Counted from the stretch's first letter, positions 1-6,342 are shown. The stretch: 21,950 nucleotides of DNA from an uncultured Collinsella sp. (GCA_947001705.1 CAMQHT010000040.1:1-21950), one strand, 5' to 3'. Notes: a model not told the origin generated them from the sequence alone. Numbers and translations: made by a program.

Positions 1-303
1 AAGGATTTAGATGCTTTTCTAAACAACAGCCTACGAAAGGCAAAAGGTAGCTATCATCATTCGGGAATTAGACACTCGGTTCAGTCTGTTATAGCTAACG
101 AAGGCTTTGAGGAAGCATTTAAAAAGCTTGTGCTACTTGAAGAAGATGAGATCGATCTAAATAAGTTGCTTGAATATCTGAGGGCGCTCATCACGGACGA
201 TCGCAAGATAATCCACGGTAATAGCGAGCTGAAACGGCTTATTAGAATGTATGATTTCCTTAAGTACAAGAAGGCCTTCGACATATCGGCTACTAGTGAG
301 TAA
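1..303 (+). CDS. 3' end of an unrecognised gene (partial)
   Basis: An open frame runs from the first base of the window to a TAA at 301-303, giving about 100 residues of a protein whose start lies outside the window. It is rich in Lys, Asp, Glu and Leu and looks alpha-helical, with an acidic stretch LEEDEIDLNKLLEYL near the middle and a basic end (KRLIRMYDFLKYKKAF). The codons are AT-rich and unlike those of the genes after 1970, which suggests acquired DNA. I do not recognise the family; the fragment is a soluble C-terminal domain without membrane segments. The uninterrupted frame up to the edge, and protein-like composition, are the only support for its being real. Confidence 0.6.
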   Translation, partial: KDLDAFLNNSLRKAKGSYHHSGIRHSVQSVIANEGFEEAFKKLVLLEEDEIDLNKLLEYLRALITDDRKIIHGNSELKRLIRMYDFLKYKKAFDISATSE

Positions 304-309
304 TCCCAC

Positions 310-516
310 CTAGCGTCTATGAAGAAGGCCATCTTTGTAAACTATGGCATCTGAGCGTATAGTGCGAACACCACGTGCAAATGCATACTTAATATAACGC
401 TTTCTGCTTGAAATCACAATGGTGTCTGTTTCGACCCGCCAATCAAGGGAAGATAGTGTAGAGTATCTTCCTGCAATACAAAAGCTCTTTGGGAGCTTTA
501 AGGGTGACGCTTTCAA
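310..516 (-). CDS. Possible small reverse-strand protein or gene remnant
   Basis: A reverse-strand frame from a TTG at 514-516 to a TAG at 310-312 would encode 68 residues, converging on the gene that ends at 303. The second half (for example IVISSRKRYIKYAFARG, ending KDGLLHRR) looks more protein-like than a random frame. The frame is blocked by an in-frame TGA just upstream (538-540), and an ATG AAA AAA GGG start lies in a different frame over the same place, so it could be a frameshifted remnant of a longer gene. The best candidate ribosome binding site (AAAGGG) is about 12 bases from the TTG, further than ideal. No family recognised. Confidence 0.25.
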   Translation of the reverse strand: MKASPLKLPKSFCIAGRYSTLSSLDWRVETDTIVISSRKRYIKYAFARGVRTIRSDAIVYKDGLLHRR

Positions 517-692
517 ATTGAGAGTGTTGCCCTTTTTTCATGTATGCAATGTGTGACGTACTAGCCAAGCACCATCCCGGCAATGGAATGATCGAGCATG
601 GGCGGCTTCTACTGGTTGACGTGATCGTGGTCAAACAAGTGATATCGATTAGAATTAAATCAATTGCGCTGGAAGCCTTCGGGCGACACCTG

Positions 693-723
693 AAGAGGGT
701 TGATGCGTCGGTCCTCTTTTTTT
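693..723 (+). terminator. Possible intrinsic terminator
   Basis: A six-base stem AAGAGG (693-698) pairs with CCTCTT (713-718) around a 14-base loop and runs into seven or more T residues (717-723). No convincing forward gene ends just before it, so it may belong to a decayed gene in 520-690 or be part of the repeat block that follows. The stem is short. Confidence 0.4.
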
Positions 724-820
724 GTTTGGATGTAAGATTCGGCCAGGCAAAACAAGGATCTCATTTGGGGAGAACAAATATCCGGCGGTTTTCCGCTTCG
801 GGACGCGCGGTTTAAGGGTG

Positions 821-1028
821 CTTTTCGGAAGTGCGGGGAAAAATCGGAAACCTCCGAGCATAAACCGAATTTCGGCAACAAAACCGCAGGTCGCGGAAGG
901 CTAAAACAGGGGTCTGGTCTGTCGATCTCGGTTTTTCACCGCACTTCCGGAAACGCCCGACGGAAGCATGCGGCAAATTTTGGAACCCTCGAGCACATCG
1001 TCCTTTTCATGAAAAGAACCCGCAGGTA
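821..1028. repeat. Degenerate inverted/direct repeat block
   Basis: Arm one (821-846) and arm two (about 930-955) are near-complementary around the shared core CGGAAGTGCGG plus GAAAAA, with few mismatches. In addition, 846-893 and 982-1028 are diverged direct copies: each starts GGAA(A/C)CCTC, carries GAGCA, and ends CCGCAGGT. A shorter related string, CCGCACACTTCCGGA, lies at about 1072-1086. The block therefore looks like two nested copies of an intergenic repeat rather than a gene. The short open frames across it have no ribosome binding site and end inside the repeat. Nothing else is visible in about 540-1160. Confidence 0.6.
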
Positions 1029-1166
1029 GAAGCGTTGCCACTATCCAGTGTGGTTGACGTGTCTAGAATATGCCGCACACTTCCGGATTTTGCATAAGCT
1101 CGACTGGTTTGTTTATCGATTGGGGCAGAGGAATCTTGTCTGGACCTCGTTATATGTATTTAAATG

Positions 1167-1196
1167 GATGAACTTAACCTATAAGTTAAGTTCATC
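1167..1196. promoter_or_regulatory. Palindromic operator candidate
   Basis: A perfect 12-base inverted repeat, GATGAACTTAAC (1167-1178) and GTTAAGTTCATC (1185-1196), surrounds a six-base centre that contains TATA. It ends 20 bases before the TTG start of the small toxin-like frame and upstream of an XRE-type regulator. That is the usual place for the self-regulatory operator of a toxin-antitoxin pair. A TATAAG string (1180-1185) inside the centre could be a -10 box, but I see no good -35, so the promoter assignment is weak. Confidence 0.55.
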
Positions 1197-1215
1197 TAGA
1201 AATGGGAGGTGCCCT

Positions 1216-1389
1216 TTGGCAGAAGGATATGATCTTGTCGAATATAGAGACCTCAAGGGTCGACCGTTTTGGGAATTGACGGCTTCTCCCGACAACTCTC
1301 AATTCCAGAAAATGTTGTCAGACCCTAAGCGGAAATTAACCGCTCGAACAATGATCGGCCAGAATAGCACGTCAACTTCTGGAATCTGA
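1216..1389 (+). CDS. Short HigB/Gp49-like toxin fragment
   Basis: The frame starts at TTG 1216 behind a strong GGGAGGT (1204-1210, five bases away) and ends at TGA 1387-1389, giving 57 residues. The start, GYDLVEYRDLKGRPFWEL, resembles the first strand and helix of RelE/HigB-type (phage Gp49-like) toxins, which open with a Y-x-x-x-Y-R-D-x-x-G-R pattern. Those proteins usually have about 95-120 residues with their active Arg/His residues towards the C terminus, so this one would be truncated and probably inactive. Another frame in 1392-1430 reads FYTWLSKRRTQ and could be a shifted tail. It sits between an operator-like palindrome and an XRE regulator, the normal layout for a higBA-type pair. 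Family assignment rests on a short match; it could also be an unrelated small protein. Confidence 0.45.
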   Translation: MAEGYDLVEYRDLKGRPFWELTASPDNSQFQKMLSDPKRKLTARTMIGQNSTSTSGI

Positions 1390-1429
1390 GCCTTGACTTT
1401 TATACTTGGCTTTCGAAACGGAGAACACA

Positions 1430-1816
1430 ATGAATAAAGTAGATTTATCTGATTTTTACGCCGATACAGAAACCAGCGAAACACGCGCTTATGAACACGC
1501 ACTAGATATCGAGTTTATTGTTCATCGCGAGATGAAGCGTCTGGGTTTAAGCAAAAGCGATTTGGCAAAGCGTATGGGCGTGAGCCTTCAGTCGCTTTCG
1601 AAGCTGTTGAATTCTCAGCCCAATATGACGCTGAAGACGATCGCTAGGTTCGAGCTTGCTTTGGGTATCAAAATCGTTCCGCAGGTTATCGCCAGCCATT
1701 CCAAAGAGTTGCCGTTTCTTTCATCTGATGATTCTGTGCGAGAGCAATGTGCATCGCCTGCCATTCTTCCTGCAGAGCTGTCAGTAGATTGCGATGTGCC
1801 TTTTCAGGGTGAATAG
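1430..1816 (+). CDS. XRE-family transcriptional regulator, probable antitoxin
   Basis: 128 residues from ATG 1430, preceded by CGGAGA (1419-1424) at a good distance; in-frame codons further upstream lack a ribosome binding site. Residues about 25-82 form a Cro/C1-type helix-turn-helix (helix LSKSDLAKRMG, turn VS, recognition helix LQSLSKLLNSQP, then TLKTIARFELALGI). About 24 polar residues precede it, and a 45-residue Ser/Pro/Asp-rich tail follows. The order toxin-like fragment, then XRE protein, matches HigBA-type units, in which the DNA-binding protein is the antitoxin and represses its own promoter; the palindrome at 1167-1196 would be its operator. Unlike the partner frame it appears intact. 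It may now be an orphan antitoxin that can neutralise a related toxin elsewhere, or simply a regulator. Confidence 0.8.
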   Translation: MNKVDLSDFYADTETSETRAYEHALDIEFIVHREMKRLGLSKSDLAKRMGVSLQSLSKLLNSQPNMTLKTIARFELALGIKIVPQVIASHSKELPFLSSDDSVREQCASPAILPAELSVDCDVPFQGE

Positions 1817-1971
1817 CATTTCCTCGATGAATCTAAGTCGAATGAGTTGCCACTCTCACATCCTCTAAAAAGTTCTTAAAACAGCCTTAAAGGCGCCTTG
1901 GCTCGCTTTTACAGCGTACAATACGCATGTTTGACTATGGCAAAAGTAGATTTTTGGGGAGGGGGAACGCC

Positions 1972-2708
1972 GTGGAAGTGCTGGTTGTTGGCAACACCAC
2001 ATATGTTGACGATGACTTTTGCGCCAAGGCGTTCCCCGGCGACCATGTGCAGGTCGTAGCCGCGCAGGACGCGCGCCGCGATGAGTCGTCGCTCCATGCT
2101 TCGTGGAAAGAGCTCCTCCAGCACCTGGACCAGGCCTAGGAGTTTGAGCGCGTGGTCTACCTTTCTTCCTACCTCACCCCGCATACCGAGACTTTTGGCG
2201 ACATTGGGCTGCTGCGCTCGGTGTTTCGTGCCTGTATGGGACGCAATGTGCAGCTGCTGTTTATTGCGGGGCCCGCGGGTGCAGAGGGCACCACTGGCGG
2301 ATGTGACGACGACGCCACGGCCGCCAGTGGCGCCCAGACGGGCAAGGGCATTATCGCCCGCGCTGCCAACGACCTGTGCCGTTACTATGCATCGCGCGAC
2401 GGCATCCAAGCCAAAGTCCTGCGCGTGCCGTATCTGTATACCGCATCGCCGGCATTAACCGACCCATTTTTGGTGCCGTTGTTCGAGGCATGCTCGGGCG
2501 GGTCGGTCGCGCTTCAGGGTGCGGCAGATGCGCCGTTTCCCCTGCTGTGTGCCGAGGAACTCGCGGTGTTGGTGCATCGTATCTTTGACAGCTGAGATGC
2601 CAACTTTGAGATGCTCGACGTTGCAGACGCTTTTGGCCACCCGAGGCCTATGGCGTGACCGTTGACGCTCCGGGTGCGAGCGTGACCTATCACACGCTCA
2701 GCATCTAG
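1972..2708 (+). pseudogene. Decayed NAD-dependent epimerase/dehydratase-like gene
   Basis: The start is GTG 1972 behind a strong GGGGAGGGGG (1957-1966). The frame begins MEVLVVGNTTYVDDDF, a Rossmann-type first strand, and continues with VVYLSSYLTPH and YYASRDGIQAKVLRVPYLY, which match the Ser region and the late conserved strand of extended short-chain dehydrogenases. It is interrupted by TAG at 2137-2139 and TGA at 2593-2595, yet protein-like sequence in the same frame continues through both. A frameshift near 2638-2645 moves the last part (EAYGVTVDAPGASVTYHTLSI) to another frame, ending at TAG 2706-2708. No glycine-rich nucleotide loop or intact Y-x-x-x-K pair is obvious, and the homologue was probably longer, so an internal deletion is likely. 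2152-2595 could still be translated as a fragment, but I consider the locus dead. Confidence 0.75.
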
Positions 2709-2730
2709 GCGCTTCGTCGCCGATCGGCGC

Positions 2731-2736
2731 TATACT
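2731..2736 (+). promoter_or_regulatory. Candidate -10 box upstream of the PLP-fold gene
   Basis: TATACT at 2731-2736 is a good -10 hexamer, 68 bases before the GTG at 2805, but no clear -35 lies 16-18 bases upstream. If it is used, the transcript would begin at about 2743, directly at the foot of the terminator hairpin. Confidence 0.35.
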
Positions 2737-2746
2737 GCAGCCGTTG

Positions 2747-2782
2747 CCCACGATGCGGGAAACACCCGCATCGTGGGTTTTT
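2747..2782 (+). terminator. Perfect intrinsic terminator in the leader of the PLP-fold gene
   Basis: CCCACGATGCGGG (2747-2759) and its exact complement (2765-2777) form a 13-base-pair stem with a five-base loop AAACA, followed by TTTTT (2778-2782). It may end transcription of the decayed epimerase gene. It stands only 22 bases before the next start codon, however, leaving no room for a promoter between them, so it may also act as an attenuator for the downstream gene. Confidence 0.85.
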
Positions 2783-2804
2783 GCTTATGAAGGGACGGTG
2801 CCGT

Positions 2805-3797
2805 GTGGATGTACAGCAGCTAGAAGAGGCCTGGGCTGCAAGGGCCGGAGCGCGTGAGGCGCGTCTTGCTGCAGCGCCGCATGTGCCGGCGGCGCTGTCT
2901 CTGTTGGGGATTGTACGTCCCGGCGATCGCCTGGTTGCGTTTGCCGATGACTTTGCCGATTCGTTTGCGCGCAGCTTTGATGGATGCGGCGTGGCTATGG
3001 TGGGGGAGCCGTCGGTTGCGGCGTTTAATGCCGCGTCCGAGGGCTTTGATGCTTCGTTTGATGCCGAGGGACCGCACCTGTGGTGGTTCGTCAACTCTAT
3101 TGGCGGGTTTGGATTGCGCGTGCCCGATCTGCGCGCGCTAGGACGCGCCGCGCGTGAGGCTCATGCGCTGCTCGTGGTGGATAACACCGTGGCTGGTGTC
3201 TTTGGGTGCGATCCGTTGCGCTTGGGTGCCGTGCTGTCGCTCGAGGCACTTGATCGCGTATGCGCGGGCGATGCTCCGCACAAGTTGGTTGCCGTATCGG
3301 TCGCGCGCTCGCAGCTCAAGCGCCATCGCGTGGATGCCGCTGCCGAGTGCGCGCATGCTCTGCTTAAGGGCTGTGGCTTGGTCAAACTTGATTTGCCTGC
3401 TGATGAGGCCGGTGTGCTGGAGTGCGGGCTGTCTTCGCTCGACGCTCGCATGCAGGCCCACTTCGATCGCGCCCGTGCGCTGGCCGAGTATCTGGCCGCC
3501 AACGAGATGGTACGCAACGTGCGCTATCCCGGGCTGACCTCGCATCCCGACCATGCGGTTGCAACGGGAATCCTCGAGCACGGCTTTGGCCCGGCAGTTG
3601 AGTTTGACCTTATCGAGCGAAGTGCTGGTGAGCTGTTCGACACATTGCCGGGGGAGTTCCGCACGTCGCCCGCCGGCGGCTCAGCAACGCGCCTTTCGGC
3701 CCCGCGCGGTAAGCAGGGGGGCGCCATCCGCCTCTTCGCCGGCACCGACGACCCCCTAACCGTAGCTGCCGCCCTAGACAACGCCCTCCGCAACTAG
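2805..3797 (+). CDS. Cys/Met-metabolism PLP-fold protein lacking the catalytic lysine
   Basis: 330 residues from GTG 2805, chosen because AAGGGA (2790-2795) lies nine bases upstream; ATG 2787 has no site. The middle (LLVVDNTVAGVFGCDPLRLGA) matches the cofactor-binding VVDNTF...P...GAD stretch of the cystathionine gamma-synthase/lyase family, and the end (AGGSATRLSAPR, then IRLFAGTDDPLTVAAALDNAL) matches the C-terminal domain. In active members a Ser-x-Thr-Lys-Tyr motif carrying the pyridoxal lysine follows the Asp stretch by about 20 residues. Here the same place reads VLSLEALDRV, with no lysine. The protein is also about 50-70 residues shorter than usual, with the N-terminal substrate arm and YSR-x-x-NPT motif missing. 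It probably cannot do normal PLP chemistry and may have a structural or regulatory role, or be decaying. The frame itself is fully open, which argues for retained function. Confidence 0.75.
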   Translation: MDVQQLEEAWAARAGAREARLAAAPHVPAALSLLGIVRPGDRLVAFADDFADSFARSFDGCGVAMVGEPSVAAFNAASEGFDASFDAEGPHLWWFVNSIGGFGLRVPDLRALGRAAREAHALLVVDNTVAGVFGCDPLRLGAVLSLEALDRVCAGDAPHKLVAVSVARSQLKRHRVDAAAECAHALLKGCGLVKLDLPADEAGVLECGLSSLDARMQAHFDRARALAEYLAANEMVRNVRYPGLTSHPDHAVATGILEHGFGPAVEFDLIERSAGELFDTLPGEFRTSPAGGSATRLSAPRGKQGGAIRLFAGTDDPLTVAAALDNALRN

Positions 3798-3851
3798 CTA
3801 TTTTGGGGCTTGTCTCGGGGTAGTCTTTTTGGGAATGGGCCGTGGGGGACT

Positions 3852-4015
3852 GCGCCACGAAAACGGCCTATCTACTACGTTTAACCCTTAGGGGTCGACC
3901 ACACCCGCCTATTTTGAAAATTACCAAGCTGTTTACCAGCGGTTTTAATTTCATAATGTCCGGTATGGTCGTGGGTATTCAACTAAACGTAGTAGATGGG
4001 CCCGTTTTGTGGCGC
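3852..4015. repeat. 164-base imperfect palindrome, MITE/REP-like
   Basis: The 31-base end arms (3852-3882 and 3985-4015) are complementary except for one substitution and a one-base shift; both carry GCGCCAC, AAAACGG and ATCTACTACGTTT in their strands. Complementarity continues inward in weaker form (GACCACACC against GGTATGGTC, then GAAAATTA against TAATTTC), so nearly the whole unit folds on itself. It lies in the 264-base gap between convergent genes and contains no plausible gene. I see no clear target-site duplication. It could be a mobile palindromic element or a structured end for the two convergent transcripts. Confidence 0.75.
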
Positions 4016-4061
4016 GAGCCTCAACCCGAGGGCGCTGTGGGCTAAAAACCGCCTAAAAGGA

Positions 4062-4409
4062 CTACTCCGCGTTGATGCTGGCGATGAGGACGTCGGCTTT
4101 GGCGGCTATGGCCTGGTTGATGTCAGCCTGCAGCTCCTCGTACACCGCTATGGCTCGCTCGCCGGCGGGGGTGAGGGTGGATCCGCGGGCGCCGTCGCGC
4201 TCGATGAGCTTGCAGCCCAGCTGCCCTTCAGCCTCGTTTACGATGCGCCATGCCTTGGAATACGCCATGCTCATGCTCTTGGCGGCACGGTTGAGCGAGT
4301 GCTCCCGGGCAATACCCTGCAGCAGCAAGACGCAGCCATGACCAAACACGCCCGGCAGGTCTTTGTCGCACGCTTGAATGACCAACTTTGCCGTCGTCTT
4401 GTACTCCAT
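4062..4409 (-). CDS. ModE/LysR-type winged helix-turn-helix regulator
   Basis: 115 residues from ATG at 4407-4409, with GGAG and GGGGAG stretches just upstream. Residues about 25-90 form a winged helix of the ModE N-terminal type: REHSLNRAAKSMSMAYSKAWRIVNEAEGQLG is the helix pair with the S-x-K-A-W signature, then KLIERDGARGSTLTPAGE is the wing. Full ModE proteins have a C-terminal pair of molybdate-binding domains; here the protein stops after a short helix, so it is the DNA-binding part alone. Such stand-alone forms often regulate molybdenum enzymes or transporters in anaerobes, but no such gene is in the window. It is divergent from guaB, with 193 bases between the starts. The target is unknown. 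Confidence 0.8.
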   Translation of the reverse strand: MEYKTTAKLVIQACDKDLPGVFGHGCVLLLQGIAREHSLNRAAKSMSMAYSKAWRIVNEAEGQLGCKLIERDGARGSTLTPAGERAIAVYEELQADINQAIAAKADVLIASINAE

Positions 4410-4494
4410 GTGCTCCGCATCTCCCCGCTAAAGTGTTTGCTGGGTAAACGCAAAGCCTGCGTCAAACCCTCGTGTGCTCTTCTTAAATCATGCA

Positions 4495-4523
4495 TTGTAG
4501 CAGTCAAAGTGCGTTAAGATACT
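4495..4523 (+). promoter_or_regulatory. Candidate guaB promoter
   Basis: TTGTAG (4495-4500) and GATACT (4518-4523) are separated by exactly 17 bases, about 80 bases before the guaB start. Each hexamer matches consensus at four of six positions. Between it and guaB lies a short hairpin, GCCCAA-GG-TTGGGC (4539-4552), without a T-run. Confidence 0.4.
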
Positions 4524-4602
4524 TCCCCAGTATTGGGCGCCCAAGGTTGGGCTGGGTCCTATGAGGCCTGCAGCCGACCGGTCGCATGGAAAAAGGAGAA
4601 AC

Positions 4603-6114
4603 ATGGCTACGTTCTTTCCCGGTGAGTCCCACACGTTTTCGGAGTATCTGCTGGTTCCTGGCTATTCGTCCTCGCAGTGCATCCCCAACAACGTCTCTCT
4701 TAAGACGCCGCTAACACGCTTTAAGCGCGGTGAGAAGCCGGCAATCACCCTGAACATCCCCATGGTTTCCGCCATCATGCAGTCCGTCTCGGGCGTCGAC
4801 ATGGGTGTCGCGCTCGCTACCGAGGGTGGCCTGTCCTTCATCTACGGTTCTCAGACCCCCGAGTCCGAGGCCGCCATGGTCAAGGCCGTCAAGGATCACA
4901 AGGCCGGCTTTGTTCAGTCCGATTCCACGCTGACCCCCGACATGACCATGGAACAGGTCATCGAGCTCAAGGAGAAGACCGGTCACTCCACCATGCCGGT
5001 CACCGACGATGGCACCCCCAAGGGCAAGCTCCTGGGCATCGTCACCAGCCGTGACTATCGCCCCAGCCGCGATGACCACCAGAAGAAGGTCTCCGAGTTC
5101 ATGACCCCGCGTGAGCAGCTTATCGTGGGCGACAAGAACATCAGCCTCAAGGTTGCCAACGACGTCATCTGGGACAACAAGCTCAACGCTCTGCCCATCG
5201 TTGACGACAACGATCACCTCATGGGCATCGTCTTCCGCAAGGACTACGACAGCCACAAGACCAACCCCAACGAGCTGCTCGATAACGACAAGCGCTACAT
5301 GGTCGGTGCCGGTATCAACACCCGCGACTATGCCGAGCGCGTGCCGCTGCTCATCGAGGCCGGTGCCGATGTCCTGTGCATCGACTCCTCCGAGGGCTTC
5401 AGCGAGTGGCAGAAGCGCACCATCGAGTGGATCCGCGCCAACTACGGCGAGGACGTCAAGGTCGGTGCCGGTAACGTCGTCGACGCCGAGGGCTTCCGCT
5501 TCTTGGCCGACTGCGGTGCCGACTTCATCAAGGTCGGTATCGGCGGCGGTTCCATCTGCATTACCCGCGAGACCAAGGGCATTGGCCGTGGCCAGGCCAC
5601 CGCGCTGATCGACGTCTGCCGCGCTCGCGACGAGTACTACGAGGAGACCGGCGTCTACGTGCCCGTGTGCTCCGACGGCGGCATCGTCTACGACTACCAC
5701 ATGACGCTCGCCCTTGCCATGGGTGCCGACTTTATGATGCTGGGTCGCTACTTCGCCCGCTTCGACGAGAGCCCGACCGAGCGCGTCAACGTGAACGGTC
5801 AGTACATGAAGGAGTACTGGGGCGAGGGTTCTGCACGTGCCCGCAACTGGCAGCGCTACGACCTGGGCGGCGCCGCGAAGCTCAGCTTCGTCGAGGGCGT
5901 CGACTCCTACGTTCCCTACGCCGGTTCCCTCAAGGACGGCGTGGGCGGCACGCTCTACAAGGTCAAGTCCACGATGTGCAACTGCGGTGCCCTCTCGATC
6001 CCCGAGCTCCAGGAAAAGGCACGCCTGACACTGGTAAGCTCGACCTCGATCGTCGAAGGCGGCGCCCACGACGTTGTCGTCAAGGACTCCCAGCAGTCTG
6101 TGTCTTATCGATAA
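4603..6114 (+). CDS. guaB: IMP dehydrogenase
   Basis: 503 residues from ATG 4603, preceded by AAAAAGGAG at six bases; an upstream in-frame ATG at 4561 lacks a site. The enzyme oxidises IMP to XMP with NAD+, the committed step of GTP synthesis, in the cytosol. Visible features are the N-terminal barrel (IPMVSAIMQSVSG), two CBS domains at about residues 108-220 (ending GIVTSRDYRP and GIVFRKDYDSH), the catalytic loop GIGGGSICITRETKG with Cys at about 319, the phosphate-binding SDGGIVYD and GADFMMLGRYFA, and a C-terminal VPYAGSL. The usual catalytic loop reads GSICTTR; here it is GSICITR. The flap (EYWGEGSARARNWQRYDLGG) keeps an Arg-Tyr pair but differs from the common type. It appears to be transcribed alone, with long palindromes on its downstream side. 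Confidence 0.95.
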   Translation: MATFFPGESHTFSEYLLVPGYSSSQCIPNNVSLKTPLTRFKRGEKPAITLNIPMVSAIMQSVSGVDMGVALATEGGLSFIYGSQTPESEAAMVKAVKDHKAGFVQSDSTLTPDMTMEQVIELKEKTGHSTMPVTDDGTPKGKLLGIVTSRDYRPSRDDHQKKVSEFMTPREQLIVGDKNISLKVANDVIWDNKLNALPIVDDNDHLMGIVFRKDYDSHKTNPNELLDNDKRYMVGAGINTRDYAERVPLLIEAGADVLCIDSSEGFSEWQKRTIEWIRANYGEDVKVGAGNVVDAEGFRFLADCGADFIKVGIGGGSICITRETKGIGRGQATALIDVCRARDEYYEETGVYVPVCSDGGIVYDYHMTLALAMGADFMMLGRYFARFDESPTERVNVNGQYMKEYWGEGSARARNWQRYDLGGAAKLSFVEGVDSYVPYAGSLKDGVGGTLYKVKSTMCNCGALSIPELQEKARLTLVSSTSIVEGGAHDVVVKDSQQSVSYR

Positions 6115-6116
6115 GC

Positions 6117-6215
6117 GGCTTTCCCAGGCACCGCATCTTGCCGTTCAAACCGTCGCTTGCGTACCAAAGTACGCCTCGCTCCTCTTTCACGGCAATCTGC
6201 GGCACTTGGAAAACC
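6117..6215. repeat. Palindromic element directly after guaB
   Basis: The element starts three bases after the guaB stop. Its apex is a perfect GCGTAC-CAAA-GTACGC hairpin (6159-6174). The outer halves are imperfectly complementary: CCGCATCTTGCCGT on the left against ACGGCAATCTGCGG on the right, and GGCTTTCC against GGAAAACC at the ends. It encodes nothing convincing. It may be a dispersed repeat that also protects or ends the guaB transcript. Confidence 0.65.
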
Positions 6216-6235
6216 CGTTCGTTCTAGAACGGGTT
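6212..6235. terminator. Strong hairpin, possible reverse-strand terminator
   Basis: AACCCGTTC (6212-6220) and GAACGGGTT (6227-6235) form a perfect nine-base stem with loop GTTCTA. On the forward strand no T-run follows; on the reverse strand the hairpin is followed by TTTTCC. It overlaps the end of the preceding palindrome, so its role is uncertain. Confidence 0.4.
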
Positions 6236-6273
6236 GCACATAAAGGTTGAGTATCAACCACGTTATTTAGATA

Positions 6274-6318
6274 AAGCGAGATGCCTGCAAGTCGCAGACA
6301 TCTCGCTTGTTGTATTTG
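6274..6318 (+). terminator. Probable guaB terminator
   Basis: AAGCGAGATG (6274-6283) pairs exactly with CATCTCGCTT (6299-6308), with an inner CTGC/GCAG stem (6285-6288 and 6294-6297) around AAGTC. A broken T-rich tract, TTGTTGTATTT, follows. It is the first good terminator-like structure downstream of guaB. Confidence 0.6.
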
Positions 6319-6342
6319 CTATCATCAGTCAAGTTAACCTTA

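Noticed and set aside
540..815. 91-codon forward frame
   Set aside because: No ribosome binding site, runs straight through a terminator-like hairpin and into the repeat block, and shows no domain pattern.
722..904. Short forward frame in the repeat block
   Set aside because: No ribosome binding site and its bases belong to the inverted/direct repeat structure.
2152..2595. Separate 147-codon gene after the first stop of the epimerase-like locus
   Set aside because: It has no ribosome binding site at its start and continues the same frame and family as the part upstream of the TAG, so it is a pseudogene piece.
4539..4552. Hairpin in the guaB leader as an attenuator
   Set aside because: The stem is short and no T-run follows, unlike the rimP and PLP-gene leaders.
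4711..6069. A 452-codon open frame on the strand opposite guaB
   Set aside because: It arises from the high-GC codon bias of guaB. Its translation is rich in Gly, Val, Asp and Leu with no domain pattern, and guaB is certain on the other strand.
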